A stretch of 64,000 nucleotides of DNA from Alteromonas stellipolaris (lineage in GTDB: Bacteria > Pseudomonadota > Gammaproteobacteria > Enterobacterales > Alteromonadaceae), in the NCBI RefSeq assembly GCF_001562115.1, contig NZ_CP013926.1:3162001-3226000 (forward strand), given 5' to 3'. Below, one piece after another: positions 37,591-46,391 of the stretch (positions within the stretch are counted from its first letter, which is position 1; every line of letters starts with the position of its first letter). A program made the translations under genes and the position numbers. A model generated the notes under the pieces. That model was not told where the DNA came from and did not search any database. It was given only the letters and a program-made list of their open reading frames with translations.

Positions 37591-38536
37591 ATCTTTAGCT
37601 CTAGCTTCTTATGATGAATTTGAGTTTGCAGTAAATGAAGCCTTTGAAAAAAAACAACCCTTCAGCTTTGTTCGTCTTGGTGATGGAGAAGGCGCGTTAT
37701 TAGATTTTGACGAAAAATGCTCAATCGAAGATATTGAATATTTGTCAGAACACGTAGGTAAAAAAGCGACAATTGAACAGCTTTCGGCATTAAAACATAA
37801 CTTGTTAGCCGCCATCGACAATACGAATATAGTTGGTATCCGAAATGATGTGCTTGGTGTCTCATTTAATGAAAATTTACTACATCAGAACGATGAGCAA
37901 CTTTTCTTAAATGAATTTAAACAAGCCTTTACCCTACGCGCTACTGAATTAGATATTTGCTATTCTGACGCCAGACGTATTGCCAAACTGTATAAAGCAA
38001 TTAAACACAATGCTTATTCTCAGCAGAAGCTATGCACCCAATGGATCCCTTTTGACTACTTCCTTTCCGGCGCGCTTACTAACTTGCTCGAACGAGCTGG
38101 CGAAATTGGTGTAGTAACCGCCCGTCAAAATATTCCTGACAAGCTCAGAAAAGCGCTAAACATAAAAGTGGTTGAACATATCACGCCCGACAAGTCTGCT
38201 AGGCAGGTTGGCACTTTCATCCCGCATTATCCAAAGCACTTTAATAGAATAAAAAACGAAATAAACGTGAAATACCCAGGTATGCCCTATTTAGTTGCGG
38301 CGGGGTTGATTGGAAAAGGTTACTGTGCCGAAATACAAAGGCAAGGCGGTATTGCTTTGGATATCGGCGCACTAATTGACTGCTGGGATGGCCGATACAG
38401 CCGGCCCAAAGTTATAGAGTCAAAATTCAATGTTAAAAAGACCTTAATGGGCAAGAAAAAGTTACCCGAAGAGTTGAAAATGACAACTGAAAACGCTGAA
38501 AGGCTTCGTGAGTTATTCCGCAATACCAGAAACTAA
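37577..38536 (+). CDS. GT-D fold glycosyltransferase
   Basis: A 319-aa soluble protein with the motif FVRLGDGEG at about 30-38, which is diagnostic of the GT-D fold (DUF1792-type) glucosyltransferases, where the Asp-Gly-Glu binds the metal and donor. Further conserved elements are GIRNDVLG near 95 and a C-terminal DIGALIDCWDG, close to relatives. The GT-D fold is mostly known from streptococcal adhesin glycosylation; here it lies among polysaccharide genes, so the acceptor could be either glycan or protein. Confidence 0.78.
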   Translation: MTVYKSLALASYDEFEFAVNEAFEKKQPFSFVRLGDGEGALLDFDEKCSIEDIEYLSEHVGKKATIEQLSALKHNLLAAIDNTNIVGIRNDVLGVSFNENLLHQNDEQLFLNEFKQAFTLRATELDICYSDARRIAKLYKAIKHNAYSQQKLCTQWIPFDYFLSGALTNLLERAGEIGVVTARQNIPDKLRKALNIKVVEHITPDKSARQVGTFIPHYPKHFNRIKNEINVKYPGMPYLVAAGLIGKGYCAEIQRQGGIALDIGALIDCWDGRYSRPKVIESKFNVKKTLMGKKKLPEELKMTTENAERLRELFRNTRN

Positions 38537-38577
38537 TTCACTTATAATTATATTTGAATCAATAGGTACTTAATACA

Positions 38578-40074
38578 TTGAGTAAAAAACGTCTTCTCTC
38601 TTCCGGCTTCTTTTCATTTATTGAAAAAATAGTCGTCGTTGCCGCCATGCTAATACTAACCCCCAGTATTATTACTAGTATTGGCAGTGATGGTTATGGC
38701 CTTTGGTTATTAATACTATCTGTTCTGGCATTTTTCAATATTATTGAGCTTGGCTTCCCTGCTGCAGTACAACGATTTGTAACACTTTATCTCGAAAAAG
38801 ATGATAAGGAATCGGCAAATAGATTTTTAACTGTTTCATTATTACTGTTTACTGCGTTAGGGCTAATATCGTCCAGTTTAGCGTTTCTAATGTTTAATAC
38901 ACCTGAGTTGCTTGGCCTTGATAACAGTATGAAATCTTTACTTATCAATGTGGCATTGGTGTTTGTTTTCAAAATCGTTATGGATTTTGCAATGAATCCT
39001 ATAAATGCAATATATGCCGCCTATTTAAGAGTCGACATTGATGCCGTTCTGGCTATTTTTAACGTTTTTATTAAATCGTTACTGATTTATTATGTAGGCA
39101 GACACCAGGGGATTGCAGCAATGGCCATGTGTGCAGTTTCTACTGACGTCGTCATTAATATTATAAAAATTGCTATCGCTAGAAAGATATATCCGCATTG
39201 GCAATTTCACTTATCAGATATCAACCTTTTGACACTAAAAGAGCTATTTAACTTTTCGAAGTACATCATCATTATGTCTATCGCAAAAGTGATAAATCAA
39301 CGCTCTGCCCCTATTATTATTAGCAACCTCATGACTGTAAAATCAGTTGCTATATTTGGTGTGGCACAGAATCTAATCAATCATGCAGATACGTTAACCC
39401 ACTCTATCTTCAATGCCTTTTCGGCGTATTTCACTCAACTTGTCGCCAGAGGTAGTGAAATGACGGAATACATCGTTAGAACCGCCAAAATGGGCTTTTT
39501 AGTGAGTACACTTTTGGCAGTTAATATTCTATTGTTCAGTCAATCTTTTATTACCGTATGGCTTGGAGAGACTTTTGAGCAGGCTGCTACCGTTGTTTCT
39601 ATAATGGCTTTTGCGCTTTTAACTAGCCCTTATGCAATGATCTTTAGAAAAATACTGATTGCTCAAGCTAACCACAAAAATCTCATGTACGTTTCTCTAT
39701 TTGGCTCTGTCATTACCTTATTGTTAATTTTTATCTTAGGAAGCAAATATGGGATTATTGGCGTAGCTTTGACGTTTACTTTAGTCTCCTATTTAGTTCA
39801 GTTTTTTCTATTCCGTGTTGTGTTCAATCAATTCAATTCCGTGCCATTGTACCGAGTAGACATTTGCTTTTTGATTTCGCTAATCCTTTGCCTAGTAGCA
39901 CTTTTAGCTTCTCACTTTTACCCCCTTTTCTGGATTGATAATTGGGGTTCTCTAGTTGTGTCAGGCATCTTATTTAATATTGTGTTTTTACCCTGTTTAG
40001 CTTATTTGACATTACCAAAAGAGTTTATAGTTCAAATTATTACGTTGCTTAAGAATAAGGTTCGTCGAGCTTAG
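38578..40074 (+). CDS. wzx: Lipid-linked oligosaccharide flippase (Wzx/MATE-like)
   Basis: A 498-aa integral membrane protein with about 12-14 hydrophobic helices and the N-terminal pattern KKRLLSSGFFSFIEKIVVVAAMLILTP, as in polysaccharide flippases of the MVF/MATE type. The gene starts with TTG; the first ATG lies 23 codons inside, past the conserved N-terminus, so the TTG is kept, although the AGG site upstream is weak. It follows the GT-D gene by 41 bases. Wzx plus a ligase-type polymerase (47344-48669) implies a Wzx/Wzy-type pathway. Confidence 0.88.
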   Translation: MSKKRLLSSGFFSFIEKIVVVAAMLILTPSIITSIGSDGYGLWLLILSVLAFFNIIELGFPAAVQRFVTLYLEKDDKESANRFLTVSLLLFTALGLISSSLAFLMFNTPELLGLDNSMKSLLINVALVFVFKIVMDFAMNPINAIYAAYLRVDIDAVLAIFNVFIKSLLIYYVGRHQGIAAMAMCAVSTDVVINIIKIAIARKIYPHWQFHLSDINLLTLKELFNFSKYIIIMSIAKVINQRSAPIIISNLMTVKSVAIFGVAQNLINHADTLTHSIFNAFSAYFTQLVARGSEMTEYIVRTAKMGFLVSTLLAVNILLFSQSFITVWLGETFEQAATVVSIMAFALLTSPYAMIFRKILIAQANHKNLMYVSLFGSVITLLLIFILGSKYGIIGVALTFTLVSYLVQFFLFRVVFNQFNSVPLYRVDICFLISLILCLVALLASHFYPLFWIDNWGSLVVSGILFNIVFLPCLAYLTLPKEFIVQIITLLKNKVRRA

Positions 40075-40232
40075 TAAGCCTAAATGAGGTTTTCGCAGGT
40101 TATGTGGGAAGTAACTAGACTTCGCTGTTTTGTTATATCTTCCCCTAGACTTCACAATATGCTGATATGCTAGCGTGTAAACCAAAAAAATATAAATGAG
40201 ATGTTTTTAAAAAGGTAGATAGAGGAAAAGAA
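40075..40232. promoter_or_regulatory. Gap with direct repeats upstream of a sulfotransferase gene
   Basis: A 158-base AT-rich gap. It contains two copies of CTAGACTTC (40115-40123 and 40145-40153) exactly 30 bases apart, about three helical turns, plus ATATGC repeated 8 bases apart near 40158-40171. They may be regulator-binding sites; no clear promoter was identified. Confidence 0.3.
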
Positions 40233-41108
40233 ATGCCGACCCAACTTAACCCGATAGAAGTGAGCCAAGACGAAGTGAGCAAATACTCAAAGCTCATTCG
40301 TACCAATAAATACAAGTACCCACTTCGTCGTGTAGTGCAAAAAAGAAAGTTTCATGCTTTTTGTTTAGGTACGCCTAAGTCTGGAACGCACTCGGTAGCA
40401 AACATCCTATCCAATTTTCGCTCTTATCATGAAATTAACGATACATTTATCATTGCTATGATATATCTATCAAAAGCAGGCTTGCTATCAGATGCAGATA
40501 TTAAGAGAGAGCTTTCTGTGCGAGACCGCTACAACTGGCTCGAAATGGACTCGTCACATTACTATGGCCAATTCCCACAACAACTCATCGAAACATTTGC
40601 CAATGCTAAATATGTGTTGACCATTCGAGACTGCATTTCGTGGATTGATTCATGGTTCAATCACCAGTTGGCCAGAGATGTTCAAGAGAAAAATTCGCTC
40701 TATGATTTAGGCAGAACAAACTATTACGATAGAGGCTTTGAATACACCAAGTACGATGAACCACTTCGTCAATATGGATTATTTCCATTGGCTTCTTATT
40801 TCCAATTCTGGGCCGAGCATAACAACAACGTGCTCACCAGTATTCCGAAAGAACAACTGCTAATAATTAAGACCAAAGAACTAGGCAGCGCTAGCACTAA
40901 GCTTGCGAGCTTCTTGAATATAGAGCCAAAAGAACTGGTCACTGAAAAATCGCATAGTTTCAAAGCGAAAGAAAAATTGAATATTTTACAGCAGCTGGAT
41001 AAAAGCTTTGTACGTGATACTGCAACACAGTATTGTGAAAGTATTAACAATACTATTTTTCCTGAAGCTAAAATTGTTGACGCTATTGATAAGATGTTTC
41101 AGAAGTAA
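40233..41108 (+). CDS. Sulfotransferase family protein
   Basis: A 291-aa PAPS-dependent sulfotransferase-like protein. The 5'-phosphosulfate-binding loop is GTPKSGTHS at 46-54, and the 3'-phosphate-binding segment is in VLTIRDCISWIDSW (near 128-140). There is no membrane segment, so it would act in the cytoplasm on a lipid-linked glycan. It has AGAGGAAAAG before the ATG. A second sulfotransferase is encoded on the other strand at 45450-46391. Sulfation of exopolysaccharide is inferred. Confidence 0.83.
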   Translation: MPTQLNPIEVSQDEVSKYSKLIRTNKYKYPLRRVVQKRKFHAFCLGTPKSGTHSVANILSNFRSYHEINDTFIIAMIYLSKAGLLSDADIKRELSVRDRYNWLEMDSSHYYGQFPQQLIETFANAKYVLTIRDCISWIDSWFNHQLARDVQEKNSLYDLGRTNYYDRGFEYTKYDEPLRQYGLFPLASYFQFWAEHNNNVLTSIPKEQLLIIKTKELGSASTKLASFLNIEPKELVTEKSHSFKAKEKLNILQQLDKSFVRDTATQYCESINNTIFPEAKIVDAIDKMFQK

Positions 41109-41167
41109 CCTTTTAATTTTGAAATATCTTATTTACTGAGCCCCTATCAATTTAAGAAAAATCCTTA

Positions 41168-42301
41168 TTACACTGCTTTGTTTTTTTGCTGGGGCTCTTT
41201 ATTTCGCGATAGAACCTTAATAAACCAATCTCTTTTATTCCGAAGAGGCTTTTCAAGTAATATTAAGCTAAGGCTAGCTACCGTAATTGTTGCTAGAAGG
41301 AACGTGAGTAACCTTGCCAACCAGTTGTCGTCAAATATTCCCAAGTACATAATTGTGTTCAGCATGACCATTTGGTAAACGAATAGACCAAATGAAATAT
41401 CGTTCTTCGCGATGAACTTCTCTATACGATTGAACCACGATAGGTTTGAAGGTACTTTAAAAGCAATACTTACGATTGAGAATGCTAATACCGTAAACAA
41501 AATCGGGTTAATGTCATTTCTACCCCACTTAAATCCCAGTGCCCCTAGAGTACAAAATAACGCAACATGTAGTACAAGCCATGGACTCGCATAAGTAGTT
41601 AACCTCTTTAACCTTCCGTAGTCACGACTAAATATGTACCCTAATAGAAAAAAGAACAACCACGGCAAAAGCGTTAGAAAGTGTATGATTTTCGTGTAAA
41701 CATTCGGCGTAAAGTTATTAAAGTAATGAAATACCATATTGAACAAAGCACAAACGACTAACAGTAAGTAAATATAATGAGATTTACCTTTCCCTATCCA
41801 ATAATTATCTAATTTTCTAAGTAAAGGAAGGCCGAGATAAAATTGAAGAATAACGGGAATAACCCACAAGCTACCGTTCAATACACCTGTACCTACATGA
41901 CTAAGAAAGTCAGGATGGTAGAAAAACACTACGGTAACTTGCCCTATACTCCACATAAGGAACTTGAGCCAGTCATCGCCGTGTAACTCGACCATGCCTA
42001 ATGAAAATATTAAAACCACGCTGACACTAAAAGAGGCCCATAAAGGTGGATAAACACGCAGGATTCTTTTTACAAAAAAGGCGGTTAGTGATTGACTGTT
42101 TGATGAACTTAGGGATATCAAAAAACCACTGATAAAGAACAGTATTGGAACACCTGGCACGAACCACGTTAGTGTACCTACTACGTCGATATAGGACTGC
42201 GGCGCAGTATCAAACTGCTTGGAATGTGAGAATACAATCGAGAAAGCAGCAAGATATCGTATCCAAATAAAATGGTTAGTTCTTGGAATAATATTGTTCA
42301 C
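41168..42301 (-). CDS. Acyltransferase family 3 membrane protein
   Basis: A 377-aa integral membrane acyltransferase (OafA/NodX type) with about ten helices. The N-terminus has NHFIWIRYLAAFSIVFSHS, with the conserved His in the first helix, and R-rich KRILRVYPPLWASF near residue 90, which is the FxxRRxxRxxP motif. These enzymes carry acyl groups, usually acetyl, across the membrane to sugars. It is the last gene of the minus-strand block; O-acetylation of the exopolysaccharide is likely. It is 92 bases from the upstream gene. Confidence 0.9.
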   Translation of the reverse strand: MNNIIPRTNHFIWIRYLAAFSIVFSHSKQFDTAPQSYIDVVGTLTWFVPGVPILFFISGFLISLSSSNSQSLTAFFVKRILRVYPPLWASFSVSVVLIFSLGMVELHGDDWLKFLMWSIGQVTVVFFYHPDFLSHVGTGVLNGSLWVIPVILQFYLGLPLLRKLDNYWIGKGKSHYIYLLLVVCALFNMVFHYFNNFTPNVYTKIIHFLTLLPWLFFFLLGYIFSRDYGRLKRLTTYASPWLVLHVALFCTLGALGFKWGRNDINPILFTVLAFSIVSIAFKVPSNLSWFNRIEKFIAKNDISFGLFVYQMVMLNTIMYLGIFDDNWLARLLTFLLATITVASLSLILLEKPLRNKRDWFIKVLSRNKEPQQKNKAV

Positions 42302-42393
42302 GCACCAATTCCTTGGAGATTTATTATTTACAAACGCAGGAGTCTACTGTCGTTTATTTAATTTAAAAAGCCTTAGGTTTACGCTATATCTAT

Positions 42394-43452
42394 CTAAAGC
42401 ACTTGTTCAAAACATTTCATTAAAAGGGCATCTGGTCTTAAATTAGACTTATAATAACTATGATTCTCTTCCATCATTTTAAATCTAGTATCTGTGCCTA
42501 CATCTAACCTAATAGCTTGATCAACACACTCTTGTGCAGTGGTAAACGATAAATAGTGATTCCCCTCAGATAAGTTAGGAACATAATTTAAGTTTCTTTC
42601 TGCAACAATTGATTTAGACATCGCGACGTACTCGCCAAACTTCCACCCTATAGAGCCGTGAAGGCCTGTAGACGCAATACATATATCATGAGACTTCACT
42701 GTATGCAGGTAATTACTTTTCGTCGTTAGGCCGGTGTTATCAACCACTAATTCAGGATGTTGCTTTACTGCGAAATCCGTAGCAATTAACCCTCCGGTAA
42801 ATCGGCTCCCAAATTTATCTCTTAAAAGCTCAATACACTTAGCACGCTGTGTATTAATCTCTTCTCTCTGAGCTTTTTGCTGTTCACTAATTTGGAAATA
42901 ACTGTCGCTCTGAGTATCCCAAAGGCGGGCTAAAAAAAGTACTTTTGGTTCCTCCCTGAAAACCGGAGGAGAATAAATATTAGAAACTGATGCTTTGAAG
43001 TGTAACTTCCCTAGAAAGTCAGCTTGCTTTATTAACTCTTTTTTCCACTCTTTCGTACTGTAAAAAAGCGCACAACGTTTAAATCCGAAAGGATCAAATC
43101 CATCTGGATACACCAAGTAATTTAGTCCATACGGATAAACATTCTTGTGATAATTGTGGGGCTCTAAAGATGGGTTAAAACTACGTTTAAAATAATGATC
43201 AGTAAGCGCGTACGCTTCGAGGTCAATTGCAGCACTATCAGATGTATCAAAGCACAACTTTTTACCAGCTAGTTCTATGTGCAGTATATTAGGCTGCACG
43301 CTGAACGGCACCGTGCTTTTCCTAGCATCTTTACCTACTCGCATCGATACTTTGAGTGTGCCCTTTCGATGCAGCATTGTAAGCCCTGTATAGATTTGCT
43401 GTAAATGATTCGAGTTATTATCAGCATAGACAGTACATTTAAGCTTATTCAC
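42394..43452 (-). CDS. Glycosyltransferase-like protein (family uncertain)
   Basis: A 352-aa soluble protein. It was not confidently assigned. The C-terminal half, with STGLHGSIGWKFGEYVAMSKSIVAERN (about 270-295) and a following EGNHYLSFTTAQECVDQAIRL, looks like the donor half of a GT-B glycosyltransferase, with a Glu in the site of the EX7E motif; the middle region KVLFLARLWDTQSD is a Rossmann strand. The N-terminal half has Lys- and Tyr-rich sequence and no signal peptide. It overlaps the upstream nuclease-fold gene by 8 bases, so they are translationally coupled. Confidence 0.6.
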   Translation of the reverse strand: MNKLKCTVYADNNSNHLQQIYTGLTMLHRKGTLKVSMRVGKDARKSTVPFSVQPNILHIELAGKKLCFDTSDSAAIDLEAYALTDHYFKRSFNPSLEPHNYHKNVYPYGLNYLVYPDGFDPFGFKRCALFYSTKEWKKELIKQADFLGKLHFKASVSNIYSPPVFREEPKVLFLARLWDTQSDSYFQISEQQKAQREEINTQRAKCIELLRDKFGSRFTGGLIATDFAVKQHPELVVDNTGLTTKSNYLHTVKSHDICIASTGLHGSIGWKFGEYVAMSKSIVAERNLNYVPNLSEGNHYLSFTTAQECVDQAIRLDVGTDTRFKMMEENHSYYKSNLRPDALLMKCFEQVL

Positions 43453-44431
43453 TCTCGGTTCCCTCCAAGACTATGGTACCTAGGATTGGCAAATGGTCAC
43501 TTCCCAAATCATCACCTATCTCGGAATAAATAGGTGTAAACGCTTTAGTTACCAGTAAATGGTCTATACGCGGGCTTACCAGCCTACTTTTACGGGTTGA
43601 ACCGTATCCGTTACCGCTGACGGCAAAAAGGTTGTCTAATTCGCCCCAATAGTGTTCATATTGGGCGTTTCTATCAGTGATATTAAAATCCCCTGCTATT
43701 ATGACTGCATCGTTGGTAGACCACTTATTTACCAAAGCCTTAACTAGACCAAACTCAACGGCCTTTGCCTCTTTAAACAAAGACACCTTTGATTCAAAAC
43801 CCTTTAACGTAGTAAAGCGATACCCAAAATTAGATATTGATGCAAAATGAACATTTGCTAGAAGAACAGATTCCCCTTCGATTTCTACCTTGTGTAATGA
43901 CACAAACCTACCCCATCCGCCTAAAGGTTTCCTATCAAGACTATCTAGCTCTTCAAGCGCAAAACGCGACAATATGCACAAGCGCTGAACGCAATTAGTA
44001 TAGATACCCTCATATTCACCTACATTGAACTGACCTAGGCGCGATGCCTCTTGAATAAAAAGGATATCTAAATCTTGTTCCACGAACCAATTGTATAGTC
44101 TTTCTTTCTCTACACGTTGAGCAACATTGTATGATGCAATTGAGAGCTGGTTCTCATGATTTGTCGCTGCGCCAACCTCGCTATTGAATAAAGAGAGGTT
44201 AAAAGGTGAAGCAAAGAATATGGCAACTAATGCTAAGGGAACAAGAAATTGTTTTGACTTCCCAAGAAAAATTAACGCTGGAACACACAATAAAAATAAA
44301 ACGTAGTCAGGTAAAAAATCGATAAAATAAAAGATATCAAATAATTCTATATTAAAGATAAAGGCGCAACTGACCACGAATACAATACAAAGCAGGAGTA
44401 TGCTAACTGCGCGACATAAAGCAAGAATCAT
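43445..44431 (-). CDS. Membrane-anchored endonuclease/exonuclease/phosphatase family protein
   Basis: A 328-aa protein with three N-terminal hydrophobic helices (about 5-29, 35-56, 60-80), then a complete EEP domain. Catalytic motifs are all visible: SYNV near 99, IQEAS near 123, NVHFAS near 184, GDFN near 247, RIDHLLV near 288, and SDHLPI near 312. The EEP fold cleaves phosphodiester or phosphomonoester bonds; the extracytoplasmic side is suggested by the membrane anchors. Its substrate in a polysaccharide locus is not known: possibly a phosphate-linked lipid or glycan. Confidence 0.82.
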   Translation of the reverse strand: MILALCRAVSILLLCIVFVVSCAFIFNIELFDIFYFIDFLPDYVLFLLCVPALIFLGKSKQFLVPLALVAIFFASPFNLSLFNSEVGAATNHENQLSIASYNVAQRVEKERLYNWFVEQDLDILFIQEASRLGQFNVGEYEGIYTNCVQRLCILSRFALEELDSLDRKPLGGWGRFVSLHKVEIEGESVLLANVHFASISNFGYRFTTLKGFESKVSLFKEAKAVEFGLVKALVNKWSTNDAVIIAGDFNITDRNAQYEHYWGELDNLFAVSGNGYGSTRKSRLVSPRIDHLLVTKAFTPIYSEIGDDLGSDHLPILGTIVLEGTESE

Positions 44432-44514
44432 TATTTTCGGTTCCGATATTTATAGTGGCTGTTTTAATGGTGTTTCGGGTCAAGAATTATCGGCGTAACG
44501 ATGTCGCACACGGC

Positions 44515-45438
44515 TCATTTCCCATGAATTTTTTTGTATTCATCGTGCTTAACGCCGAATAGCCCCATAAAAGTGCCAACGCCAGAACACACTCTAAACA
44601 ATCCATCAACAAGGCTACCTTTATTTCGCTTCAATAAAGACTTCAATATAAGCAGAACACCTCGCAAAACGCGGACGAGTGAATAAACAAGGCTCTTCAA
44701 CACCGCTTTGATAAGCGATTCCTCAAAAATATGCGAACGTGTAAAGCCTATACCCGAACGAAATCCACGACGACAAAACCACTTTATATTTTTTCGGCTT
44801 GAAGGCATTTCTTCAACAACTGGCGCATCTGTGTAGATACACTTAAATCCTGCATGGGTGCATTTAAGTGCAAAATGATAATCACTTGCGCCAGTCATCG
44901 CAAAACGCTCATCAAAACAGGGCGACATCTCTACCAGTACGCGTTTACTTAAAAGCAAGTTATTGGTGTAAAAAACACTTATTTCCTGTCCTTCGCTTTG
45001 GTCTGGTGCAGGGTAAAGAATTTCAGTCGCCCAGTTTTGTTTACCAGCTTCGTCCACTGAAATGACATGGCTTGTCACGATATCTGCTGTGTACCTTTTC
45101 GCACTTAAAACTAAATCTGAAGCCCAAGTGTTATCTTTTGGCCATTCATCGTCATCAATGAATATCAAGTAATCACTATTCATAGAAGTTGTGATAGATA
45201 CACACTTGTTACGGGCGTATACAATGCCAGCCTGTTTTTCAACATCATAATGAATTGGTATACAACCAGAGCGGCGTTGCTCTACAACTTCCTTTGTCTC
45301 TTCATCACAAGCGTTATCGACTACTAAAATAGAGGGTACTATACTTTCTGTGAATACCTGTTCCTGTAGAGCATCGAGTAATCGGGCTAACCAAATAGGC
45401 CTTTTACAAGTAATAATAGCGATGGTGACTTTTTCCAT
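44515..45438 (-). CDS. Glycosyltransferase family 2
   Basis: A 307-aa GT-A enzyme, VTIAIITCKRPIWLARLLDAL at the N-terminus, DNACDEET near 42, then FIDDDEWP (DxD metal site) near 91, and GASDYHFALKCTHAGF near 180. A Leu/Val-rich C-terminal segment with basic flanks (VLRGVLLILKSLLKRN) suggests membrane association. A TTG at 45453 gives a longer frame, but AGAAGG is positioned for the ATG at 45438. The upstream sulfotransferase ends 11 bases before. Confidence 0.88.
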   Translation of the reverse strand: MEKVTIAIITCKRPIWLARLLDALQEQVFTESIVPSILVVDNACDEETKEVVEQRRSGCIPIHYDVEKQAGIVYARNKCVSITTSMNSDYLIFIDDDEWPKDNTWASDLVLSAKRYTADIVTSHVISVDEAGKQNWATEILYPAPDQSEGQEISVFYTNNLLLSKRVLVEMSPCFDERFAMTGASDYHFALKCTHAGFKCIYTDAPVVEEMPSSRKNIKWFCRRGFRSGIGFTRSHIFEESLIKAVLKSLVYSLVRVLRGVLLILKSLLKRNKGSLVDGLFRVCSGVGTFMGLFGVKHDEYKKIHGK

Positions 45439-45449
45439 AGCAGGCCTTC

Positions 45450-46391
45450 TCAATATTTTGTTCTTAAAAACGATTCAACTTTTTTGAGTGGCCAGCTTAG
45501 TTTCCACCAAATCGACTCATAAGCGTCTAAAAAGTGACGTTTAAAATAAACCTCTTCAGTTTTAACCGCACTCAAATGCTCTGAAAGAACGCCGGACAAA
45601 GATGCTAAATAAGCTTTATATTCATTGACTGACTCAGATAGTCGAACTTCATCGACCACGTCACTACTGAGTGTTTCATAGACATCCATCGCAAGTTTAA
45701 CGAGAGGCTCATCAGGAACTTCTACTGCCTGTTGATTCTTTAATTTCTTATCTATAAAACTTTGTTTTTGAGGATTTTGGCCAACAGATATTTCGAAGTG
45801 TTCAAATATTTTTCTTGCTGAATCGTCTGGAGAATTCAACAAGTCTTGATACTTGAGGATAAAAGGATTCAGCCCTTTTGCGCCGATGTAACCAGAAAGC
45901 GTATAGTTTAGCCAAAGATGCATAGATTTATTGATAGAAAACCCATCTCGTTTTTTAAGAGAGCCATGAACTTCCATTGGTGAACGTAACATCAAAACAA
46001 AGTTAATTTTGATTCCTCTGCTTTCGAGCACCTCTCTCCAGAAAGGCAATAGCAAAGTGGTTCTTGGGTCTTTCATACCCCAAAGGGTCTTTTTTGCATA
46101 ATCTTTATCTAAAAGATGTTGAGCTTGAGCGCTATACCCAGCTAAAGATTTAGCTATTTCAGGGTCGATGCAAAGCGCTAACGGGTGGTCCCAAGACAAT
46201 AATTGCTCGTCTAAAAGTCTGTCATTAAGATCCACAAGTAAGGAGTTTTCGAAAAAGCCTTTTTCGTTGACCCCTTTTTGCGGTGCAAACAAAGAACTTC
46301 CCATAAAAACACCGAGTTCGGAAAGAAGCCCCGATACTGCCGAGGTTCCACTTCTGTGCATGCCTACCACTACAATCGCATTTGGTTTCAT
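45450..46391 (-). CDS. Sulfotransferase family protein
   Basis: A 313-aa PAPS-dependent sulfotransferase-like enzyme. The PAPS loop is GMHRSGTS at 10-17 and the 3'-phosphate region VLMLRSPMEVHGSLKKRDG lies near 133-151; WGMKDPR lies near 104. No membrane helix. It overlaps the upstream GT2 by 4 bases and is followed by another GT2 gene. It has little similarity to the other sulfotransferase outside the P-loop-like motif, suggesting two different sulfation reactions. Confidence 0.85.
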   Translation of the reverse strand: MKPNAIVVVGMHRSGTSAVSGLLSELGVFMGSSLFAPQKGVNEKGFFENSLLVDLNDRLLDEQLLSWDHPLALCIDPEIAKSLAGYSAQAQHLLDKDYAKKTLWGMKDPRTTLLLPFWREVLESRGIKINFVLMLRSPMEVHGSLKKRDGFSINKSMHLWLNYTLSGYIGAKGLNPFILKYQDLLNSPDDSARKIFEHFEISVGQNPQKQSFIDKKLKNQQAVEVPDEPLVKLAMDVYETLSSDVVDEVRLSESVNEYKAYLASLSGVLSEHLSAVKTEEVYFKRHFLDAYESIWWKLSWPLKKVESFLRTKY

